A stretch of 64,000 bases of DNA from Caulobacter sp. (GTDB lineage Bacteria > Pseudomonadota > Alphaproteobacteria > Caulobacterales > Caulobacteraceae), in assembly GCA_029866155.1 (NCBI GenBank), contig JARWZW010000031.1:62001-126000 (forward strand). The letters run 5' to 3'. Both the position numbers and the translations under genes were made by a program. The notes below the pieces were generated by a model that made no database searches, was not told where the DNA came from, and saw only the letters and a program-made list of their open reading frames with translations. Below, piece by piece: positions 57,511 through 64,000 of this stretch (its first letter is position 1; each line of letters begins with the position of its first letter).

Positions 57511-58554
57511 TCATGCCGCGCCGACCGCCGCCGATATCGAGGCAAACCCGTCGGCCCTGAGACGGGCGGCCAGGTCCCTGGCGATACGGGTCGCGAGGCC
57601 CGGCCCCTCATAGACCAGGGCCGAATAGAGCTGGACCGCCGCCGCGCCCGCCCGGATCTTGGCGTAGGCGTCAGCCCCGGAGGCGATTCCGCCGGCCCCG
57701 ATCAGGACCAGGCCAAGGCTGTTGGCGGCATGGAACCGCGCCAGGACCTGGGTCGAGGGGGTCATGAGCGGTGCGCCGGACAGGCCGCCGGTCTCACTGG
57801 CCTGCGGGCTGGACAGGCTGGCTGGTCGGGCGATGGTGGTGTTGGAGACGATGATGCCGGAAAGGCCGTGGGCGGCGCTGACCGACAGGATGGTCTCGAC
57901 CTCCCCGTCCTCCAGGTCCGGCGCCACCTTCAGGAAGACCGGGGCTGGGCCCGCCAGGGGCCTGCGCGCCTCTGCCAGCCGGCCCAGAAGCTCCTCGAGG
58001 GCGTCGCGGGTCTGGAGCGCCCGCAGGCCGGGGGTATTGGGCGAGGAGATGTTGACGGTGAAGTAGTCGGCCAGGCCCCAGAGCCGGGTCAGGCCGATGA
58101 CATAGTCGCCGATCCGGTCCGCAGAGTCCTTGTTGGCCCCGATATTGGCCCCGACCACCCCGGTCCGCGGACGCCGTGCCAGGCGGCCGGCAAAGGCTTC
58201 CAGGCCCTGATTGTTGAAGCCCATCCGATTGATCACCGCCCGGTCGGGGGTCAGGCGGAACAGCCGGGGCCGGGGATTTCCGGCCTGGGGCAGGGGTGTG
58301 ACGGTGCCGCATTCCACAAAGCCGAACCCGGCGGCCAGCATGGCGTCCGGCGCCTGGGCGTTCTTGTCGAAACCCGCCGCCAGGCCGATCGGGCCGGGCA
58401 GGGCCAGGCCGGCCAGGCTGGTCGCCAGGATCGGGTCCGGCTGGGATCGAACACGCGGTCCAAGGCCCGCCTCCAGTCCTGCAATAGTCAGGCCGTGGGC
58501 GTCCTCCGGGTCCAGCAGATGCAGGCCCCGGGCGGCGATGTCATGCAGGCTCAT
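57511..58554 (-). CDS. pyrD: Dihydroorotate dehydrogenase (quinone), class 2
   Basis: 347 residues. IGLAAGFDKNAQAPDAML, NRMGFNNQGLEAF, VNISSPNTPGLRALQ and GAGGIASGADAYAKIRAGA are the class 2 PyrD signatures, with the catalytic-serine region in FTVNISSPNT. It oxidises dihydroorotate and reduces quinone in pyrimidine synthesis at the membrane. It starts within the last bases of the DUF952 gene (ATGA). Confidence 0.98.
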   Translation of the reverse strand: MSLHDIAARGLHLLDPEDAHGLTIAGLEAGLGPRVRSQPDPILATSLAGLALPGPIGLAAGFDKNAQAPDAMLAAGFGFVECGTVTPLPQAGNPRPRLFRLTPDRAVINRMGFNNQGLEAFAGRLARRPRTGVVGANIGANKDSADRIGDYVIGLTRLWGLADYFTVNISSPNTPGLRALQTRDALEELLGRLAEARRPLAGPAPVFLKVAPDLEDGEVETILSVSAAHGLSGIIVSNTTIARPASLSSPQASETGGLSGAPLMTPSTQVLARFHAANSLGLVLIGAGGIASGADAYAKIRAGAAAVQLYSALVYEGPGLATRIARDLAARLRADGFASISAAVGAA

Positions 58555-58907
58555 GCCCGGAAGTCTCCATCCAGGTCGCCGAGGATCGGGGTTCCGCCCT
58601 CATCCAGCGGGGCCGATCGGACCTTGATCGCCAGGGTTGGGTCGAGGGGGCCATACAGATGTGGAAACAGGTCGCCGCCGCGGGAGGGCTCCCAGCGCAG
58701 GGTCTCGCCCAGGGTCCCTGCATCGAAGGCGACCAGCATCACATCGGCCAGTCCGGAAAAATACCGCCGGGCGGTTTCCGGCGCCTGGGCTGCGGTAGAG
58801 AAATGGATGTAACCATCAGCCAGATCAACCGCCGATCCGGCGAATCGTCCCGCCTCGACCGCCGCCTGCCATTCCGACGCCGACAGCAGCTTGTAGACCA
58901 GGGTCAT
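58551..58907 (-). CDS. DUF952 family protein
   Basis: 118 residues. YKLLSASEWQAAVEAGRFAGSAVDLADGYIHFST is the DUF952 core with a conserved aspartate-glycine turn and YIHFS. The family's activity is unknown; the fold is ADP-ribosyltransferase-like. It is coupled to sixA upstream and pyrD downstream by overlapping start/stop codons, so sixA-DUF952-pyrD is one unit. Confidence 0.92.
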   Translation of the reverse strand: MTLVYKLLSASEWQAAVEAGRFAGSAVDLADGYIHFSTAAQAPETARRYFSGLADVMLVAFDAGTLGETLRWEPSRGGDLFPHLYGPLDPTLAIKVRSAPLDEGGTPILGDLDGDFRA

Positions 58908-59413
58908 TCCCCGGCTCCGCCGCCGTGGTCTGACGCATGGAACAGGCCGTCATAGGCTGGCCGGCCGGCGGCGTCGAAGGTGAAGGCGGCGACGCTGGCG
59001 GTCGAGAACTTGGCGCCGGCCCGGCTCATTTCCGTCGCCCCGGCCCCGCCCTGGCGCAGCAGGGCCAGGCTCAGGTCCTGGAGTCCCGGATTGTGGCCGA
59101 TGACCAGGACCGTATCCCTTGCCTCGCCAAGGGTTTCGGCCAGGGCCCAGATAACAGTATCCGAGGCCAGATAGAGGTCCCGGCGGACCTGAATCTCGGC
59201 GTCCGGAAAAGTGGGCGCCACGGCGGCCCAGGTGTCCTGAGTGCGGGCCGCGGCGCTGACCAGCACCAGATCCGGCCTGAACTCTTCGTCCTTCAGGACG
59301 CGGCCCATCAAGGCGGCGTCAAACCGTCCCCGTTCGGTCAGGCGCCGGTCAAAATCGCCGCCAGGTGCGCTGCGCTCGGCCTTGCCATGCCGAAAGAGGA
59401 TGAGCCGGTTCAT
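58904..59413 (-). CDS. sixA: SixA-like histidine phosphatase
   Basis: 169 residues from the ATG at 59413. LILFRHGKAE carries the RHG motif with the phospho-accepting histidine at about residue 9, and VIGHNPGLQ supplies the second conserved histidine. The length fits SixA, which dephosphorylates phosphohistidine in phosphotransferase proteins. The same frame stays open without a stop for another 141 codons upstream, into repeat copy B, so a longer chimeric start at 59836 cannot be excluded by sequence, but homology begins at 59413. Confidence 0.9.
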   Translation of the reverse strand: MNRLILFRHGKAERSAPGGDFDRRLTERGRFDAALMGRVLKDEEFRPDLVLVSAAARTQDTWAAVAPTFPDAEIQVRRDLYLASDTVIWALAETLGEARDTVLVIGHNPGLQDLSLALLRQGGAGATEMSRAGAKFSTASVAAFTFDAAGRPAYDGLFHASDHGGGAGE

Positions 59414-59683
59414 GGTTTTCGGTTTAGCGGCCGCAGGCGATTTTCTCCAGTGGGCAAGAGGGCCCGGAAAGTCGCCTGTCAACAACCGGCGCCTCGCGCA
59501 GTTTTCGGCAGCACCCGAGCACAAGAAAACGCCATCAGAAAATTCACGCGCCGGTCGGCGGGTGACGGACCGGCTGGACGGAACCGTGGGCTGGCCCTGG
59601 ACTCTGGCCAAGTCGTTGTATTCAAACGGTTTATCAGGCGATTCCGTGCTGGTTGAGAGTCCTGGCCCGCCCAACGGGCGCCG

Positions 59684-59966
59684 AGTCCGTCCCGTCGGAA
59701 GGGTCGTTTGCTGTCCTGTTCTTGTCCCGGTGGTCGCCGATTTCGGTCCTGTCGTTGTCCGGGTGGTCGCCGATTTCGGTCCCGATTTGTCCGGCGTTTT
59801 TCCGGATTTTTCGACGGTTCGGGCAGGGCGGGACATGGGTTCTCCGGGCGCATCGAAGCGGGGAGTGTGATTATCCCATTTTACCGGCTGGTCCGCGCAG
59901 CCAGCCCACCGGGGGGGACCCCGTCCACCATCGCTGCGCCAAGGTCCCGCTGCCCCGAAGGGGCAG
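59684..59966 (-). repeat. 283-bp structured dispersed repeat, copy B
   Basis: The reverse complement aligns end to end without gaps to 41935-42217 (copy A). Hairpins: CTGCCCC/GGGGCAG (59950-59966) and GGCTGG/CCAGCC (59901-59906 with 59886-59891, on the reverse strand). The latter differs from copy A at two stem positions on each side, and the pairing is kept. GGGATAATCA and CGGAGA before the ATG at 59836 are also kept, as is the 33-bp unit in two copies (59750-59782, 59717-59749). Confidence 0.8.
59717..59782 (-). repeat. 33-bp tandem repeat inside copy B
   Basis: Two adjacent 33-base units on the reverse strand, each starting GGACCGAAATCGGCGACCAC. The matching pair in copy A is at 42119-42184. 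The units encode GPKSATT-type repeats in the short frame. Only two copies are present, without spacers, so it is not a CRISPR array. Confidence 0.75.
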
Positions 59967-60066
59967 AATCTTCAGGGATGCTCCCCCAGGGCCGCGGACC
60001 GGGTTCGGGGGCGCTGTCAGGCGCGCAGCGGCTGACTAAGGGGAGTCAGCGGGCGGTTGCTGCCGG
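59947..60066 (+). repeat. Hairpin repeat family C, longer copy
   Basis: Shares CTGCCCC/GGGGCAG (59950-59966), GGATGCTC, CCCAGG, AGCGGCTGACTA and GGGCGGT with 61091-61180, in the same order. It has about 30 extra bases in the middle. GCTGACT (60031-60037) also pairs with AGTCAGC (60044-60050). It overlaps the end of repeat B, so two families share one hairpin here. Confidence 0.65.
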
Positions 60067-60201
60067 TGAACTCGCTGCGATCTCTCCTGATACAGACGGC
60101 GCTCCACAATGCCAGATGGGCGCAGTAAAACTTTTAGAACGGTGATTGCAGAATGCGCTTTGGTCTGGCAGCATACCTACTGACGGATGCTGGGACCGCC
60201 C

Positions 60202-60609
60202 ATGAGAGTTGCGACAGGGTCTGATCGACTGAGGTTCGCCGTGACAGGGCCCTTGATCCTGGTCCTCATCGCAACGGTCTGTCTGGGTTCAGCCTGTTCG
60301 GCGTCCTGCGAAAATGAGATTGTGGTCCGCTCCCCAAGTCCCGACGGGAAAAGATCCGCTGTGATCTTTTCCCGCAACCGCGGCGCGACGGTTGGATTTA
60401 ACTATCAGGTGTCCATCGTCGCCGGTGGCAAGGCCCCCACCGGCGTGGGCAACGTCTTGGTGGTTGATCAGGCGCCGGCCTATTCGGCTCGGTTCAGGCC
60501 GGTCTGGAATGGGAACAGTTCCGTCACGGTTCCGATCCCGCCGGGTGCGCGGGTGTTCACGAAGGTGAATAGCGTCGCGGGTGTGGGCGTAACGTTCCGG
60601 CAGTTTTAG
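60202..60609 (+). CDS. Small secreted or lipoprotein-like protein, DUF5412-like
   Basis: About 135 residues. A hydrophobic segment (about 14-32) ends in LGSAC and looks like a signal peptide or weak lipobox. The mature part CENEIVVRSPSPDGKRSAVIF resembles small proteins of the DUF5412 type, which begin with a similar statement of a denatured beta domain. GGGA lies seven bases before the ATG at 60202; an ATG at 60187 is also possible. It starts the accessory patch before yefM-yoeB. Function unknown. Confidence 0.65.
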   Translation: MRVATGSDRLRFAVTGPLILVLIATVCLGSACSASCENEIVVRSPSPDGKRSAVIFSRNRGATVGFNYQVSIVAGGKAPTGVGNVLVVDQAPAYSARFRPVWNGNSSVTVPIPPGARVFTKVNSVAGVGVTFRQF

Positions 60610-60642
60610 AAGACTGTGGTGCTTCACAGGGAGATTTAATCA

Positions 60643-60945
60643 ATGAACGATATTCGCTTCATTGGATTCATTTCATTGTACGTATGCGCATTTCTTTATC
60701 TGGTTCTTACCGTGCTTTTCACGATTTTATTAAAAAGAAGAATTTCAAATAAATCATTAATGCCGAATGTTATTTCCGCTAATCCGGTTGAGACAATAAG
60801 GTGGAGCGGATTCGTGTTTACAGATGCGAGGCATTATTCAGAGGGTTTCACGTTGATTGTTTTGTATATTGTTCGGGCGTTGTTGGTATTTTTCATGATC
60901 GGATTTCCAATAGCGATGTATTTAATAATCACCACACCCCGCTGA
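60643..60945 (+). CDS. Low-GC small membrane protein, probably acquired
   Basis: 100 residues with two membrane segments (about 5-30 and 70-95). The gene is strikingly AT-rich compared with everything around it (estimated near 40% GC), and it uses AT-ending codons (ATT, TTA, AAT). GGAGAT precedes the ATG. No family is recognised. Base composition indicates recent horizontal transfer. It starts 33 bp after the previous gene, and the two may share a transcript. Confidence 0.7.
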   Translation: MNDIRFIGFISLYVCAFLYLVLTVLFTILLKRRISNKSLMPNVISANPVETIRWSGFVFTDARHYSEGFTLIVLYIVRALLVFFMIGFPIAMYLIITTPR

Positions 60946-61242
60946 GCAATTTGAATTGATGCGACGGGTCGTCCCGGGCCTGCTGTCTGATCAAGCCAAC
61001 GCTGTGTGAAGCTCCACCACAACGACGCCAACGCATGTGAAGATCGACGTCTCCAACAGCGCCCAATCTCCACTGCCCCAGCCGGTGCGGACCCCTTCCC
61101 CGGAGGGGAAGGATCTCCGAGGATGCTCTCCCAGGCGCGAAGCGGCTGACTAGGGGGGCGTCAAAGGGCGGTCGTCGCCATTTCGAGTCGCAGCTGCCCG
61201 GCCAGCCTTGCCCCTGCGTACAAAAATACGTACAATCACCCA
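60946..61242. promoter_or_regulatory. Intergenic region before yefM-yoeB, with repeat C copy 2 and an operator
   Basis: 297 bp. 61091-61180 is the shorter copy of repeat family C, with a perfect 8-bp hairpin CCTTCCCC/GGGGAAGG (61094-61101, 61105-61112). The last bases hold a GTACA...GTACA pattern (61218-61234) that fits an operator for the antitoxin-toxin pair. Confidence 0.55.
61218..61234. promoter_or_regulatory. Probable YefM-YoeB operator
   Basis: Two GTACA boxes (61218-61222 and 61230-61234) lie 8 bp before the yefM ATG. YefM-YoeB operators in other bacteria are built from TGTACA-type boxes, so autoregulation by the complex is likely. The exact boundaries are a guess. Confidence 0.5.
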
Positions 61243-61497
61243 ATGCGCACCACCTCCTACAGCGAGCTTCGCAAGACCCTGGCCGCCACACTGGACCGGG
61301 TCCATGCAGACCATGAGCCGGTGGTGATCACCCGTGACAAGGGCCGCCCGGCGGCGGTGTTGATGTCGCTGGAGGATTTCGCCTCCTATGAAGAAACCCG
61401 CTACCTGCTGCGGAGTCCTGCCAATGCGGCGCGGCTGCTGGAGGCCGTCGAACAGATGGACCAGGGCGGAGGGCAGGCCCGGTCTCTCGCTGAATGA
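61243..61497 (+). CDS. yefM: YefM/Phd-type antitoxin
   Basis: 84 residues. MRTTSYSELRKTLAATLDRV is the Phd/YefM DNA-binding N-terminal region, and the tail (about 60-84) would cover the toxin active site. It binds its own promoter and neutralises YoeB. It overlaps the toxin gene by ATGA, the usual arrangement for tight control of the ratio. Confidence 0.95.
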   Translation: MRTTSYSELRKTLAATLDRVHADHEPVVITRDKGRPAAVLMSLEDFASYEETRYLLRSPANAARLLEAVEQMDQGGGQARSLAE

Positions 61498-61748
61498 AGC
61501 TGGTCTTTCACCAGCAGGCCTGGGAAGACTATCTCCATTGGCAGGCGCATGACCCCAAACTTCTGTTGCGCCTGAACGGCCTGATCAAGGAATGCAGCCG
61601 GACCCCCTTCACCGGAACCGGAAAGCCTGAACCCCTGCGCGGCCCGCTGGCTGGCTGGTGGTCGCGCCGCCTGACCCAGGAACATCGCCTGGTCTATCGC
61701 CCGTCCGAGGACGGCCTGCTGATCGCCCAGTGTCGCTATCACTATTGA
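61494..61748 (+). CDS. yoeB: YoeB-type mRNA interferase toxin
   Basis: 84 residues, the exact length of Escherichia coli YoeB. The catalytic residues expected by alignment are in place: Glu46 (GTGKPE), Arg65 (EHR) and the C-terminal His83-Tyr84 (RYHY). It cleaves mRNA at the ribosomal A site when the antitoxin is lost. It lies in an accessory patch and appears intact. Confidence 0.95.
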   Translation: MKLVFHQQAWEDYLHWQAHDPKLLLRLNGLIKECSRTPFTGTGKPEPLRGPLAGWWSRRLTQEHRLVYRPSEDGLLIAQCRYHY

Positions 61749-61793
61749 GGCCTCGGACATCCTATTTGTGCGGAAGCCGGACCATTTCCGATA

Positions 61794-61821
61794 TGGCCCC
61801 GAGAGGCAGGATCGAACTACC
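61794..61821 (-). other. tRNA 3' fragment (T-arm, acceptor strand, CCA)
   Basis: On the reverse strand GGTAG-TTCGATC-CTGCC is a proper T-arm (5-bp stem with one G-T pair), followed by a 7-base acceptor strand TCTCGGG, a discriminator G and encoded CCA (61794-61796). No matching 5' acceptor CCCGAGA, D-arm or anticodon arm exists within 100 bp upstream. It is a partial tRNA, as left behind at an integration site. The parent tRNA cannot be named. Confidence 0.55.
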
Positions 61822-61888
61822 AGCGGACACCCCACTCTTCCAGCCGTAGGCGCTCAGACCGCAATCCGCCCCCTCCCCATCCCGCCCG

Positions 61889-61917
61889 TTGACAAGCCCC
61901 GGCCGGGCGGCTCTAGA
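61889..61917 (+). promoter_or_regulatory. Sigma-70-like promoter of metX
   Basis: TTGACA (61889-61894), a 17-bp spacer and TCTAGA (61912-61917) are followed 23 bp later by the metX ATG. The -35 is consensus and the -10 differs at two positions. There is no SAM-II riboswitch-like sequence in the short leader. Confidence 0.7.
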
Positions 61918-61940
61918 GCGCCTTCCCTTTTGGCGGCGAC

Positions 61941-63080
61941 ATGACATCCAGCGACACCAGCCCTGTTGAAGATGGCGGCATCTGGCGGTTTGGGCCCGAC
62001 CATCCGCTGCGGCTGGACTCCGGGGCCAGGCTGCAGGGGCTGGAAATCGCCTGGCGCAGCTATGGGCGGCTGAACGCCGACGGCTCCAATGCCGTGCTGA
62101 TCTGCCATGCCCTGACTCTGGACCAGCATGCCGCGGGGACCCACCCGGTGTCTGGCAAGCCGGGTTGGTGGACCCGGTTGATCGGGCCGGGCCGGCCGCT
62201 GGATCCGGCCGACTGGTTCATCCTCTGCTCCAATGTGGTGGGCGGCTGCAACGGATCGACGGGGCCAGGCTCCATCGACCCGGCGACGGGGGCGCCCTAT
62301 GGCGTCAGTTTCCCGGTCATCACCGTCGGCGACATGGTGCGGGCCCAGGTCATGCTGGTCGAGGCCATGGGCATCGGCAAGCTGGCGGCGGTGGTCGGCG
62401 GCTCCATGGGCGGCATGCAGGTTCTGCAATGGGCGGCCAGCTATCCGGAGCGGCTGCGCAGCGCGGTCTGCGTGGCCTCCGCCGCCCGCCATTCGGCCCA
62501 GAACATCGCCTTTCATGAGGTCGGTCGCCAGGCGGTGATGGCCGATCCCGACTGGCGAGGCGGGGCCTATGCCGCCGCCGGGGTGAGGCCGGAAAAGGGC
62601 CTGGCCGTGGCCCGGATGGCCGCCCACATCACTTATCTTTCTGAAGGGGCCCTGCAGCGGAAGTTCGGCCGCGAGCTGCAGAATGACGGCCTGTCCTGGG
62701 GGTTCGACGCCGATTTCCAGGTGGAGAGCTACCTGCGCCACCAGGGCGGGGCCTTTGTCGATCGCTTCGACGCCAACAGCTATCTCTACATCACCCGGGC
62801 CATGGACTATTTCGACCTGGCCGCCCCCCATGGCGGGGTCCTGGCCGAGGCCTTCCGGCCGGCTCGGGACGTCACCTTCTGCGTCCTGTCCTTCACCTCC
62901 GACTGGCTCTATCCGACGGCGGAAAGCCGCAATATCGTCCGGTCCCTGAATGCGGCGGGGGCCCGGGCCAGTTTCCTGGAAATCGAGAGCGACAAGGGTC
63001 ACGACGCCTTCCTGCTGGACGAGCCGGTGATGGACGGCGCCCTGCACGGCTTCTTCGCCTCGGTGAGGGCCTCGTTGTGA
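61941..63080 (+). CDS. metX: Homoserine O-acetyltransferase
   Basis: 379 residues, alpha/beta-hydrolase fold. The nucleophile Ser155 is in VGGSMGGMQ; the acid and base ([14 protein letters not shown] at the C terminus) follow. [10 protein letters not shown] and [12 protein letters not shown] are conserved substrate and cofactor regions. It transfers acetyl from acetyl-CoA (or succinyl in some relatives) to homoserine, the first step in methionine synthesis. The stop overlaps the metW start. Confidence 0.96.
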   Translation: MTSSDTSPVEDGGIWRFGPDHPLRLDSGARLQGLEIAWRSYGRLNADGSNAVLICHALTLDQHAAGTHPVSGKPGWWTRLIGPGRPLDPADWFILCSNVVGGCNGSTGPGSIDPATGAPYGVSFPVITVGDMVRAQVMLVEAMGIGKLAAVVGGSMGGMQVLQWAASYPERLRSAVCVASAARHSAQNIAFHEVGRQAVMADPDWRGGAYAAAGVRPEKGLAVARMAAHITYLSEGALQRKFGRELQNDGLSWGFDADFQVESYLRHQGGAFVDRFDANSYLYITRAMDYFDLAAPHGGVLAEAFRPARDVTFCVLSFTSDWLYPTAESRNIVRSLNAAGARASFLEIESDKGHDAFLLDEPVMDGALHGFFASVRASL

Positions 63081-63727
63081 GAGAGGATTTTCGCGAGATC
63101 CTGCGGCTGGTCCGTCCCGGCGCCCGGGTGCTGGATGTCGGCTGCGGCGAGGGCGACCTGCTGGAGCTGCTGATCCGCGAAAAAGGCGCCGATGGCCGGG
63201 GCCTGGAGCTCGAGGCCCTGAAGGTGTCCGACTGCCTGGCCCGGGGCCTGTCAGTGATCCAGGGCGACGCCGACCGCGACCTGGACTATTTCCCGACCCG
63301 GGCCTTTGACTACGCCATCCTGTCCCAGACCCTGCAGGCGACCCATAACCCCCGCCATGTGCTGAACGAGCTGTTGCGGATCGCCGACCGGGCCATCGTC
63401 TCCTTCCCGAATTTCGGCCATTGGCGGGTGAGGTGGAGCCTGCTGTCCCGGGGCCGCATGCCTGAGACCCGGGCCCTGCCCTTGCCCTGGTGGTCGACCC
63501 CCAATATCCATCTCTGCAGCCTGGCCGATTTCGCCGCCCTGACCGAGGACCTGGACCTGCAGGTCGAGCATTGCGCCGCCCTTGTCAGGGGCCGGCCGGC
63601 CCGGACCATCGAGCCTGGCCGGGGCTGGGAAAACTGGCGGGCCGAAAACGCCCTGTTCCTGCTCAGCCGCCGCAGCCCGCCCTCCATTGCCGAACCGGCG
63701 GCGGCGACAGACCTGTTCGGCGCCTGA
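63077..63727 (+). CDS. metW: MetW, methionine biosynthesis methyltransferase-like protein
   Basis: 216 residues. The SAM-binding motif [13 protein letters not shown] (about residue 18) and [11 protein letters not shown] are MetW signatures, and the length is typical. MetW partners MetX and is needed for full homoserine acetyltransferase activity in several Proteobacteria. It starts at GTG 63077, overlapping the metX stop (GTGA). Confidence 0.95.
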   Translation: MREDFREILRLVRPGARVLDVGCGEGDLLELLIREKGADGRGLELEALKVSDCLARGLSVIQGDADRDLDYFPTRAFDYAILSQTLQATHNPRHVLNELLRIADRAIVSFPNFGHWRVRWSLLSRGRMPETRALPLPWWSTPNIHLCSLADFAALTEDLDLQVEHCAALVRGRPARTIEPGRGWENWRAENALFLLSRRSPPSIAEPAAATDLFGA

Positions 63728-63728
63728 G

Positions 63729-64000
63729 CTAAAGGGCGGCGGCGTCCATATGGGTCGCCAGGGCCAGGTCCAGCGCGGTGATTCCATCGGCGTCATGGGT
63801 GGTCAGCAGCACCTCGACCCGATTGTAGACATTGGACCATTCGGGATGGTGGTCGAGCTTTTCCGCCATCAGGGCGACCCGCGTCATGAATCCGAAGGCG
63901 GCGTTGAAGTCCGCGAACTTGAAGCTGCGGGTGATGGCGTCCCGGTCGCCAGGCGCGGCTGACCAGAGGGGCAGGGCCTTCAGGGCCTCGGCGACGGTGA
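63729..64000 (-). CDS. phhB: Pterin-4a-carbinolamine dehydratase (5' end missing)
   Basis: The last 90 codons are in view, running off the window edge. [17 protein letters not shown] carries the PHHPEW-like catalytic motif and [10 protein letters not shown] the second conserved region. The enzyme dehydrates the pterin made by aromatic amino-acid hydroxylases and also dimerises HNF1-type partners in animals. It converges with metW, one base between the stops. Identity is secure; the start is outside the window. Confidence 0.93.
   Translation of the reverse strand, partial: TVAEALKALPLWSAAPGDRDAITRSFKFADFNAAFGFMTRVALMAEKLDHHPEWSNVYNRVEVLLTTHDADGITALDLALATHMDAAAL

Larger units (their letters stand above)
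59414..60201. other. 788-bp repeat-rich intergenic region
   Basis: Between sixA and the small secreted protein gene. It holds repeat copy B (59684-59966) and, touching it, a second structured repeat (59947-60066). The remainder (59414-59683) is open in one frame toward sixA but has no recognisable domain. No other gene is supported. Confidence 0.6.

Noticed and set aside
59414-59836. Starting sixA at 59836
   Set aside because: Family homology begins at 59413 and the upstream part is repeat sequence; kept only as a finding.
61851-61940. SAM riboswitch upstream of metX
   Set aside because: The leader after the promoter is only about 20 bp, and no SAM-II-type stem and pseudoknot sequence is present.

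Overview
The window reads as chromosomal DNA from a high-GC alphaproteobacterium of the order Caulobacterales (Caulobacter/Phenylobacterium-like). The best marker is a DivL orthologue at 3583-5901 carrying tyrosine where histidine kinases have the phosphorylated histidine. Also consistent are a CYP153-type P450, TonB-dependent receptors, the AmgK/MurU sugar-recycling pair, the split sdhC-sdhD-sdhA-sdhB cluster and the metX-metW pair. Genes are dense, mostly with GC-rich third positions and stop/start overlaps (ATGA, GTGA, TTGA). No rRNA, intact tRNA, CRISPR array, prophage or transposase was seen.

Layout. 1-6 kb: tsaE (cut by the window edge), amgK, murU, a small membrane protein, two small reverse genes and divL. 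6-12 kb (reverse): ferredoxin and ferredoxin reductase, then the succinate dehydrogenase operon with a GFA-family gene wedged between sdhA and sdhB. 12-19 kb: an RTX-type calcium-binding protein, zapE, a thioredoxin-fold protein, rsmI-yraN-SirB1-like, gshB. 19-26 kb: comM, CYP153, a zinc carboxypeptidase-like enzyme and a TonB receptor. 26-36 kb: a phosphodiesterase, an amidohydrolase, a soluble hybrid kinase, an AmpG-like permease fused to DUF805, xerC/DUF484, transaldolase. 36-41 kb: priA, an ABC-2 exporter, an aldehyde dehydrogenase. 42-51 kb: acyl/aryl-CoA ligases, an epoxide hydrolase-like enzyme, an esterase and a second TonB receptor, which look like a catabolic region. 51-59 kb: selO, then a four-gene reverse operon (DUF547, TVP38, disulfide oxidoreductase, sensor kinase), then sixA-DUF952-pyrD. 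59.4-61.9 kb: a small accessory patch with repeats, a low-GC gene, yefM-yoeB and a tRNA 3' fragment. 62-64 kb: metX-metW and a truncated pterin dehydratase.

How the genes fit together. AmgK, MurU and the AmpG-like permease would salvage cell-wall sugars. The ferredoxin/reductase pair is a plausible electron supply for the CYP153 14 kb away. The aldehyde dehydrogenase, CoA ligases, epoxide hydrolase and esterase would process imported hydrophobic or aromatic substrates.

The most unusual signal is a pair of 283-bp repeats in opposite orientation (41935-42217 and 59684-59966). They align without gaps at about 82% identity by hand count. They share a short open frame with a 33-bp tandem repeat and a hairpin whose two stem differences are compensatory, which suggests a selected structure rather than random similarity. 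Several other palindromic repeat families are also present. All identities and functions are inferred from reading the sequence; no database search was run.
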